Below, in pieces: positions 5,949 to 10,986 of a stretch of 10,986 nucleotides of DNA (its first letter is position 1; each line of letters starts with the position of its first letter). Both the position numbers and the translations under genes were made by a program. This stretch comes from Actinomycetota bacterium (lineage in GTDB: Bacteria; Actinomycetota; Humimicrobiia; Humimicrobiales; Humimicrobiaceae), in NCBI GenBank assembly GCA_018897225.1, contig JAHILC010000197.1, forward strand, positions 1 to 10,986. Reading direction: 5' to 3'. The notes under the pieces were generated by a model that saw nothing but the letters and a program-made list of their open reading frames with translations, did no database searches and was not told where the DNA came from.

Positions 5949-7154
5949 TCATTTTGATTTTTCCATAAGCCAGTTTGGGATATACCTTCTTAAAATCCCA
6001 TCTTCATTACTTTCAGGGATTGAGTCCATCGTAAGCAAATATTTAGGATAATTGTCATTAATTTTATTAAAAGGCCTCATTTCTCTGTTTCTCACTTTTT
6101 CATCTGAAAGGATATAACAAACCTGGATATAAAGCCTTTCACTTGACTTTTGCGCAATAAAATCGACTTCATAATCATCAAATTTACCGATTTTAACATC
6201 ATATCCGCGGTATAAAAGTTCTATAAAAACGATGTTTTCAAGGTACGCATTTATTTTTTTTTCGCTATAGCCCAAAAGTGCGTGCCCTAATCCGATATCT
6301 GTTAAATAATATTTTTCGTTTGTTTCAAGTATCCTCTTTCCCCTTAAATCAAAACGTTGCACCTTGTTTATAATGAATGCATTCTCGAGATATTTCAAGT
6401 AGTTATAAACAGTTTCATGACCCAGTGATCGTCTCTCCTTTTTAAAATAATCAGCTATTTTTCTACTTGAAAAAACATTGCCGATATTGTCAAAAACAAA
6501 TTGCATAATTTTTTCAAGAAGCGTCACATTCCTGATATTATTCCGCTTTATAACATCTTTCAGCGCCACGCTATCTCTAATTGCAGACAGATACTGATAA
6601 ATTTCCGGTCCTTTAAACTCAATATGATGAATTCCCGGCATTCCGCCGAACTTTAGAAATTCATTAAAAAGGGCGGTAAACCCCATATCTTTATTTCTGA
6701 ACTGGAAAAACTCTGAAAACACAAGCGGATAGACCAAGAATTCGACATATCTTCCTGTAAGAAGTGTTGCAAGCTCACCTGATAAAAGTTTTGAGTTGGA
6801 ACCTGTAATAAAAATATCGGCATCATCATCTGCAAAAAATGAGTTGACAGCCTTTTCCCAGTCCTGAATTTCCTGAACCTCATCAATAAAAAGATAGAGC
6901 TTTTGACCTACCCTTTTTTTGTGTCCACGAACAAATCTGTGCAGTTCAGTAATGTCGGTCAAGTGAGAATTGTCCAATGATTCCATATTGATAAAAAGAA
7001 TCAGTTCCTTTTTCACACCCGACTCAACCAGATGGTTGACTAGTAGCTGTATTATAGTACTTTTTCCGGTTCGTCTCATACCGGCAATCACTTTTATTAC
7101 TGGTTTATCAATAAAAGGAACTATCCGGTCAATATATTTATGTCTTTTATACAT
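5949..7154 (-). CDS. AAA ATPase with DUF4143 C-terminal domain (first copy)
   Basis: The protein has 401 residues. An N-terminal P-loop ATPase of the AAA_14 type has Walker A GMRRTGKS (25-32), Walker B LYLFIDE (86-92) and sensor ITGSN (116-120). A winged-helix-like middle follows (HETVYNYLKYLENAFII, 246-262). The DUF4143 C-terminus is related to PD-(D/E)XK nucleases: E306, the E-V-D at 329-331 (YEVDFIA) and Q344 (YIQVCY) in place of the E-x-K seen in active nucleases, so nuclease activity is doubtful. The family is widespread and often near toxin-antitoxin genes, but its function is not known. The ATG at 7154 has a strong ribosome binding site, GGAGG 7 nt upstream (7162-7166). Its stop abuts the mazF remnant, so the last residues may have been changed by that junction. 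Confidence 0.88.
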   Translation of the reverse strand: MYKRHKYIDRIVPFIDKPVIKVIAGMRRTGKSTIIQLLVNHLVESGVKKELILFINMESLDNSHLTDITELHRFVRGHKKRVGQKLYLFIDEVQEIQDWEKAVNSFFADDDADIFITGSNSKLLSGELATLLTGRYVEFLVYPLVFSEFFQFRNKDMGFTALFNEFLKFGGMPGIHHIEFKGPEIYQYLSAIRDSVALKDVIKRNNIRNVTLLEKIMQFVFDNIGNVFSSRKIADYFKKERRSLGHETVYNYLKYLENAFIINKVQRFDLRGKRILETNEKYYLTDIGLGHALLGYSEKKINAYLENIVFIELLYRGYDVKIGKFDDYEVDFIAQKSSERLYIQVCYILSDEKVRNREMRPFNKINDNYPKYLLTMDSIPESNEDGILRRYIPNWLMEKSK

Positions 7155-7234
7155 GACAAAACCTCCAATAATTTAAAATATGGACGACATACAAGACAAA
7201 ATACACCATTTATCCGTTTTTGTACAGTATAAGT

Positions 7235-7315
7235 TTAAGCTGCCTCGAAAAAATTATCTTTAATCAAAGGTGCGATGGAATAAAAAAGGTTTTTCAAAGA
7301 ATCTAAAAGACCCAT
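7235..7315 (-). CDS. Possible 26-residue peptide between the ATPases
   Basis: An ATG at 7315 opens a 26-codon frame beginning MGLLDSLKNLF and ending DNFFEAA. It is hydrophobic and could form an amphipathic helix. It has no ribosome binding site, and its start overlaps an 11-bp tandem repeat. It may be a small peptide, a leader peptide for the downstream ATPase, or chance. Nothing else is recognised in the 195-bp gap apart from the ATPase ribosome binding site. Confidence 0.2.
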   Translation of the reverse strand: MGLLDSLKNLFYSIAPLIKDNFFEAA

Positions 7316-7335
7316 AATACGATAATAATACGATA
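7314..7335. repeat. Two perfect 11-bp tandem copies of ATAATACGATA
   Basis: The copies at 7314-7324 and 7325-7335 are identical and adjacent. They lie 14 bp beyond the stop of the second ATPase, between the two ATPase genes. They could be a binding site or a slippage product. Confidence 0.6.
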
Positions 7336-7349
7336 AAGTCCTGTAGTTC

Positions 7350-8705
7350 TTAGATAAAGCGATCAATCTCTTCAGTTAGATAAAAGGGGATGGAAATTAA
7401 AGAATATTTTGCCATGTTGCCGGTACTGGTTTTCACATTTATTTTAGTAACAGCAGGTTTCTCAGAATTGATACGCACTGCTGTTTTAAAATTCCTTTCC
7501 GATATGAATTGATGAAGTGATTTTAAACTGCCGGCAGCTCCTGATTTTACTTCAATAGGAATAATCCTTGTATCATGCTGGATTAAATAATCAATTTCTG
7601 CTTCTGAACCTTTACTGTCTCTAATATAATAATTTAGATGTGGGTCAATAAATTTCATGGGTCTTGTTCGAAGTAATTGTCCTATTAACTGTTCAGAAAT
7701 CCCTCCACTATTTATCCGGGTTAACTCTTTAATTTCTTCTGTGGATTTTAATACAATCCCCTGAAGTGCCGAGACTAAGCCAGTATCCAAAAAAATCACC
7801 TTAAATTTATTTTCATTTTCCTGAGCAGCTAAAGGAACTTCTCTGCCGGCGCTATGATTTATCCTGTAGCATATTCTGGCTGAATACAATAATCCCAGTG
7901 CATGCTTTAATGCTTTAGCAGTTTCCCCGCGATCCACGTTGCTAAACATAAATTTTTGCCCAATAAGGCGTGGAACTGCCATCATTACTTTGTATAACCG
8001 ATCAGGAGGCACTCTTCCGGAATATTTATTAAAATCATCAATAAAAGTATTAATGAGATTCTGATGTATTTCTGCAACAACAACCGGAGATTTGGTCTCG
8101 ATCCATTCTTTAACTGCGGCAGGCATACCGCCTACTGTTAAATAATCACTAAGATAATTAAAAAGCTTGTTATGAATAGGCTCTGCAAAAGAGGAATTTA
8201 TTTCAACTTCCTCAATAAACTCAATGAGAAGGTCTTCTCCATTGGCCATTAAAAATTCTTTAAATGACATAGGTTCCATAAATAAATATGATATTCTACC
8301 TACAGGCATAGAGAATTGATGATCTTTTAGAACAAAATCAAGTAACGAACCTGTCGTAATAACCGGAAGCTCTGGACACTCTTCATAAAACCACCTTAAG
8401 TTTGCCAATATATGAGGCGCTTTCTGTATTTCATCCAGGAACAACAAAGATTCTGTTTTATTGATTCGAGTTCCCTTTATGCGTTCAAGAGATATCAGGA
8501 CATTTTCGGGGGATTTTTCTTTAAAAATTTCAGCAAGCGAAGGTTCCCTTTCAAAATTAAGTTCAATCAGTTTTAAATTTGCAGATTTTGCAAAATCCCT
8601 GACAAGCCAGGTCTTGCCCACCTGTCTTGCACCTCTAAGAACCATAGGTTTTCTGTCACTTTTTTGAAACCAGTTTTTTAAATTTTCTGAAATATATCTT
8701 CTCAT
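7350..8705 (-). CDS. AAA ATPase with DUF4143 C-terminal domain (second copy)
   Basis: The protein has 451 residues. The N-terminal P-loop ATPase has Walker A GARQVGKT (25-32), Walker B LLFLDE (87-92) and sensor TTGS (117-120). The DUF4143 region contains GGMPAAVKEW (192-201). The C-terminal PD-(D/E)XK-like domain keeps all its acidic and lysine positions: E338 (ISEQL), E370-x-D372 (EAEIDYLI) and E385-x-K387 (PIEVKSG). Unlike the neighbouring ATPase, it looks able to be an active nuclease, though the family's function is unproven. It is clearly a different subfamily from the first copy, not a recent duplicate. The ATG at 8705 has no ribosome binding site; a TATAAT box ends 8 bp before it, so the message is probably leaderless. 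The 195-bp gap after it separates it from the first ATPase. Confidence 0.9.
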   Translation of the reverse strand: MRRYISENLKNWFQKSDRKPMVLRGARQVGKTWLVRDFAKSANLKLIELNFEREPSLAEIFKEKSPENVLISLERIKGTRINKTESLLFLDEIQKAPHILANLRWFYEECPELPVITTGSLLDFVLKDHQFSMPVGRISYLFMEPMSFKEFLMANGEDLLIEFIEEVEINSSFAEPIHNKLFNYLSDYLTVGGMPAAVKEWIETKSPVVVAEIHQNLINTFIDDFNKYSGRVPPDRLYKVMMAVPRLIGQKFMFSNVDRGETAKALKHALGLLYSARICYRINHSAGREVPLAAQENENKFKVIFLDTGLVSALQGIVLKSTEEIKELTRINSGGISEQLIGQLLRTRPMKFIDPHLNYYIRDSKGSEAEIDYLIQHDTRIIPIEVKSGAAGSLKSLHQFISERNFKTAVRINSEKPAVTKINVKTSTGNMAKYSLISIPFYLTEEIDRFI

Positions 8706-8713
8706 AATAAAAA

Positions 8714-8741
8714 ATTATAGCTATTATTTGTAAAAATACAA
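8714..8741 (-). promoter_or_regulatory. Promoter of the second ATPase
   Basis: On the minus strand TTGTAT (8736-8741), a 16-bp spacer and consensus TATAAT (8714-8719) end 8 bp before the ATG. The -35 lies in a small inverted repeat, TTGTA (8728-8732) and TACAA (8737-8741). Confidence 0.5.
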
Positions 8742-8748
8742 GTTAATT

Positions 8749-8797
8749 TAATATTATATACGGTTTTATTAGTATACTAAGTAATATTATATACGGT
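8749..8797. repeat. 16-bp direct repeats around a 10-bp palindrome, upstream of the second ATPase
   Basis: TAATATTATATACGGT occurs twice without mismatch (8749-8764 and 8782-8797), 33 bp apart start to start, about three helical turns. A perfect palindrome, TAGTATACTA (8770-8779), lies between them. This looks like a multi-site operator. Each repeat also contains TATAAT on the minus strand and could be a spare -10 box. Confidence 0.55.
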
Positions 8798-8825
8798 ACT
8801 TTTATTCTAAAGCTTTAATTTCTGA

Positions 8826-8981
8826 GGATATGATATCAAAAAACCGTCACAAAAAGAAATTGAAAGGATTATAGAACCTATAAAGGAATTAAAACCTTAA
8901 CAGCTGTGGAACTCTTAGAATTAAAATTCTGACAATATCATCGCGTGTGAGGCCGTCAAGAATTACATTTGCATCTAGAAA
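8826..8981. pseudogene. Degenerate coding scraps between the second ATPase and abiE
   Basis: Two overlapping scraps without start codons are seen. On the plus strand, 8826-8897 reads KKPSQKEIERIIEPIKELKP and then TAA, and a shifted frame goes on with LTAVELLELKF before a stop, as if frameshifted. On the minus strand, 8981-8889 reads FLDANVILDGLTRDD and on to a stop; this resembles the first strand of a PIN-domain (VapC-like) toxin, whose catalytic aspartate sits in LDxNVIL. Both cannot be real over the shared bases. Identity is weak for each. Confidence 0.25.
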
Positions 8982-9724
8982 TTACATTTTTTCATCTCTT
9001 CTGTAATCTTTTTAACATGCTCTTTGATGGCTATTTGTTTAAGTTTTTTGAAATTTTCCGGTTTCTTCAAAGGTTTAACAACGCCAAAGACATTCTCCAG
9101 GGTATATTTTGCCGGAGCCAACTTAGCCAGTTTCTTTTTAACATAAGACTTTATTCTTAAATCAGGAATCTTCTCAGCCCACTGGCGGGCTTTTTTAAAA
9201 CTAAAAGACTCGGGAAAATAAAGTTCAGGAAAATATCTGAACTGTTTTTTCTTTCTTGCCGATAGGTACAGGCTATCAATTAATGCTTTTTCAGGTTCTG
9301 CTATAAGGAAATCCCCTGTTTTTCTATACCAGTCAAATCCATTAAACAATGCAGGTAAAATTTGATGAATAATAAATGTTCCTATCTTTGTATAAATTTT
9401 TTTAGTGTGAATTGTTGAAGCAAGAGTTATTACCTGGGGTATCTGTTCAATAATTCCATATAGATGAAGTGCGCTTATAAAAGAGACGTATGAACGATTT
9501 TTTGGCAGTAAAAAAGGAATTAATGCATATGGGCTTAACTTCTCATTTCCAACTTCTGCCCATATACCTCTGGCTACTTTAAAAACTAATCCCCTTTTTT
9601 CAAGAGTATTAAGTTTCTGAGTTGTGTTAGATAATGAACTTTTAGAAAGCATTGCTAATTCACGAGTAGTAAAAACAGGTCTTTTTAAATGTTTTGCATG
9701 TGCTAAAATTGATATTTTATTCAT
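8975..9724 (-). CDS. abiEi: AbiEi-family antitoxin / transcriptional regulator (type IV TA)
   Basis: The protein has 249 residues. The N-terminal 60 residues form a winged helix-turn-helix (ILAHAKHLKRPVFTTRELA, LEKRGLVFKVARGIWA). The rest is the AbiEi antitoxin region, with SYVSFISALHLYGII (78-92) and AEPEKALIDSLYLS (142-155). In characterised AbiE systems this protein represses its own operon and neutralises the AbiEii nucleotidyltransferase without a stable complex. The ATG at 9724 overlaps the end of abiEii by 8 bp (ATGAATAA) and has a ribosome binding site, GGAG 5 nt upstream, inside abiEii. The two are therefore translationally coupled. The gene order is the reverse of the usual antitoxin-first layout. 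Confidence 0.85.
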   Translation of the reverse strand: MNKISILAHAKHLKRPVFTTRELAMLSKSSLSNTTQKLNTLEKRGLVFKVARGIWAEVGNEKLSPYALIPFLLPKNRSYVSFISALHLYGIIEQIPQVITLASTIHTKKIYTKIGTFIIHQILPALFNGFDWYRKTGDFLIAEPEKALIDSLYLSARKKKQFRYFPELYFPESFSFKKARQWAEKIPDLRIKSYVKKKLAKLAPAKYTLENVFGVVKPLKKPENFKKLKQIAIKEHVKKITEEMKKCNF

Positions 9725-10496
9725 ATTCTCTCCGGAATTCTCCTATCAGGTTTGCTGCTTTTAGCCTAACTTCATCCCAGGACGTATCTTTAGCGTATAT
9801 AATCTGCTCTTCTGGCGACAGGTACGAAACTACACTATCCCGGAATTGTTCAAATGTAACAACAAATACATTGTTATATGCTTTTTCTAGTTTATCCTTT
9901 CCTATGATTTCAAATTCAGTTATTTCTTTGTCTGTAAACTGAGAATTTAAAATATATAGATCATAAATATCTCTTGCCTGAACTGCCGGTCTTGAAGCAA
10001 CGGCGTCAATTTTCTGAATTATTGCAGATTTGATATTATAATGAGGTATAAGAAGGGGTATTAATTTATAAGATCGTAATATTTGATCTGAAACAGACTG
10101 GACAAGTATTCCTTTCTTTAATCCTCTCCGTGAAAATTCAATTTTAGTAAAAAGATCCTCCCCTGCAAATGTTATCAGGTGAATTTTGAATCTCTGTGTT
10201 ATTTCTGTCTGCTTTGCTTTTGAAATATCCGGAGCAATGACACTATCAATGCCATAGGACTTAAAAATATTACTAAATGATTGTGCAAGAAGGATCTCTA
10301 AAACCATGTCCTGAAGAACTTCTATGCTCAAACCAGACACATCAATATCCATATCTTCTGAATAGCGCAGACTATTAAAGAAGAATCGCATGTTTACTCC
10401 GCCTTTAAGGGCGTAATATTTTGCATCGACCTTATGGCTAAACCATCTTAAAAATTCTAGATGAAAAATTTCTCTTTGCTGTAATGAATTATACAT
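9717..10496 (-). CDS. abiEii: AbiEii-family nucleotidyltransferase toxin (type IV TA)
   Basis: The protein has 259 residues. It has the minimal nucleotidyltransferase fold of AbiEii/MenT toxins, which transfer nucleotides to RNA targets such as tRNA and block growth during phage attack. Visible motifs are KGGVNMR (31-37), then RYSEDMDID with metal-binding D48 and D50, third acidic residue E120 in TKIEFSRR, and the downstream QKIDAVASRPAVQARDIYDL (161-180) with K162, R175 and D176. All the expected catalytic positions are filled. The ATG at 10496 has no ribosome binding site but follows a near-consensus promoter by 8 bp. It is the first gene of the two-gene operon and overlaps abiEi by 8 bp. 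Confidence 0.85.
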   Translation of the reverse strand: MYNSLQQREIFHLEFLRWFSHKVDAKYYALKGGVNMRFFFNSLRYSEDMDIDVSGLSIEVLQDMVLEILLAQSFSNIFKSYGIDSVIAPDISKAKQTEITQRFKIHLITFAGEDLFTKIEFSRRGLKKGILVQSVSDQILRSYKLIPLLIPHYNIKSAIIQKIDAVASRPAVQARDIYDLYILNSQFTDKEITEFEIIGKDKLEKAYNNVFVVTFEQFRDSVVSYLSPEEQIIYAKDTSWDEVRLKAANLIGEFRREYE

Positions 10497-10504
10497 AATA
10501 AAGT

Positions 10505-10533
10505 ATTATAATTTATTTAATTCTAAATATCAA
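10505..10533 (-). promoter_or_regulatory. abiE operon promoter
   Basis: On the minus strand TTGATA (10528-10533), a 17-bp spacer and consensus TATAAT (10505-10510) end 8 bp before the abiEii ATG. The predicted start of transcription is at or next to the ATG. Confidence 0.65.
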
Positions 10534-10571
10534 TACATAATTGTTTTAATATTCGAATAAAAATAAATGAC

Positions 10572-10613
10572 ATGTCAGAAGAAGAAATTGGAAGGATAGT
10601 TGTTATTTGGTGA
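10572..10613 (+). other. 13-codon scrap resembling the one at 8847
   Basis: ATG at 10572 reads MSEEEIGRIVVIW and then stops. Its bases 10575-10602 match 8847-8874 at about 22 of 28 positions in the same orientation, so it may be the other end of a sequence that flanks the abiE operon, or two remnants of related genes. Confidence 0.25.
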
Positions 10614-10815
10614 GCACAGTATTTTTATTTATTTTCGCTTTAGACTCTAAAGCAGAAGTTAAAATCTTACTTGCTTCCAAGATTTCTATTAAAACAGGTT
10701 TATGCCCCTCGGAATAATGTATTATTATTGGTCCATCTTCTTCCGCATAATCAATTTTTCCATCTGATATCTCTAAAAGTAAAATATCTTCATCTTTACT
10801 ATATTTTATATTCAT
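10603..10815 (-). CDS. DUF2283 family protein, putative antitoxin
   Basis: The protein has 70 residues. The pattern KYSKDEDILLLEISDGKI, EEDGPIIIHYSE and PVLIEILEASKIL is that of DUF2283, a small beta-rich family often encoded next to DUF4258 proteins and thought to be the antitoxin of that pair; this role is inferred. The ATG at 10815 has a ribosome binding site (AAGG, 7 nt upstream). Its 5' end overlaps the ancestral 3' end of the broken DUF4258 gene. The family region is complete; the C-terminal 20 residues (ESKAKINKNTVLTK) are a polar tail. Confidence 0.8.
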   Translation of the reverse strand: MNIKYSKDEDILLLEISDGKIDYAEEDGPIIIHYSEGHKPVLIEILEASKILTSALESKAKINKNTVLTK

Positions 10816-10961
10816 ATCTTTTCCTTTTAGCTGGGTAAATAACTTTTATTATCAGGATTTTCTACTGCTTTTATTATAATAGTTTTATCAATTTTAAATC
10901 CATGCTTATTAAGAATTTTAATTTTTTCTATTGAATGATTGCTGAAAATAATTATTTTCAT
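10799..10961 (-). pseudogene. DUF4258 gene (putative toxin) with internal deletion and frameshift
   Basis: The ATG at 10961 opens a 44-codon frame (stop 10827-10829). Its first 37 residues match DUF4258: MKIIIFSNHSIEKIKIL, KHGFKIDKTIIIKAVENPD. The family's middle, which carries the conserved arginine and the RVVY strand, is missing. Its hallmark C-terminus, LIIKVIYPAKRKRYE, is present in another frame and ends at a TAG (10799-10801) that overlaps the DUF2283 start. A deletion of roughly 25 codons with loss of frame, at about 10850, explains this. The toxin is presumably inactive. Confidence 0.75.
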
Positions 10962-10986
10962 ATCACCATAGCCAATAAGAATTTTA

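Noticed and set aside
8749..8797. CRISPR-like or transposon-end interpretation of the 16-bp repeats
   Set aside because: There are only two copies, a 17-bp spacer holding a palindrome, and a position just upstream of a start codon, all of which fit a regulatory site better.
8961..8989. 10-bp direct repeat AATTACATTT, 19 bp apart, at the abiEi stop
   Set aside because: It is short and A/T-rich, and is expected by chance in such sequence. Not taken as an attachment site.
1..10986. CRISPR array, tRNA or rRNA genes
   Set aside because: No regularly spaced repeats and no tRNA- or rRNA-like segments were seen on either strand. The repeats at 7314 and 8749 have only two copies each.

Overview
This is an AT-rich bacterial window. 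Left of position 3843 it holds slow-changing housekeeping genes. From 3844 to the right edge it holds an accessory stretch made of one IS200/IS605-family transposon and a dense run of toxin-antitoxin or defence-type genes, several of them broken. All genes are on the minus strand except the transposase tnpA, so the window is best read from right to left. The lineage cannot be fixed from this sequence. Low G+C, a separate GlyQ alpha subunit and a zinc-binding RecO fit a low-GC anaerobe (Firmicutes-like or a candidate phylum), but that is inference.

Housekeeping block (1-3672), in transcription order: a GNAT acetyltransferase, era (30S maturation GTPase), deoC (deoxyribose-phosphate aldolase), recO (recombination mediator) and the first 163 codons of glyQ (glycyl-tRNA synthetase alpha). 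Gaps are 29, 128, 53 and 34 bp. The era-recO-glyQ backbone is a familiar arrangement, with deoC placed inside it.

Transposon (3844-5373, 1530 bp): divergent tnpB and tnpA with every catalytic residue present. Both ends can be set to the base. Each has a 21-nt hairpin with a 5-bp foot, one bulged base and a TTTA loop. Each has a guide tetranucleotide matching its cleavage site (AAAG with TTAC at the left end, GAAC with TCAG at the right end), in the manner of IS608. The tnpA and tnpB promoters overlap in the 37 bp between the genes and share an 8-bp inverted repeat.

Accessory block (5374-10986): the transposon sits inside a Phd antitoxin-Uma2 nuclease fusion gene, which keeps its promoter and a 14-bp palindromic operator candidate. 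Next come the C-terminal part of a MazF/PemK toxin, two different AAA ATPases with DUF4143-type C-terminal domains, an AbiE-type (type IV) toxin-antitoxin pair in reversed order with an 8-bp overlap, an intact DUF2283 protein, and its DUF4258 partner broken by an internal deletion. Short degenerate fragments lie between these units.

Four accessory genes (tnpA, tnpB, the second ATPase, abiEii) have a good -10 box ending only 6-8 bp before the start codon and no Shine-Dalgarno sequence, which predicts leaderless mRNAs. The first ATPase, phd and abiEi have clear ribosome binding sites instead.
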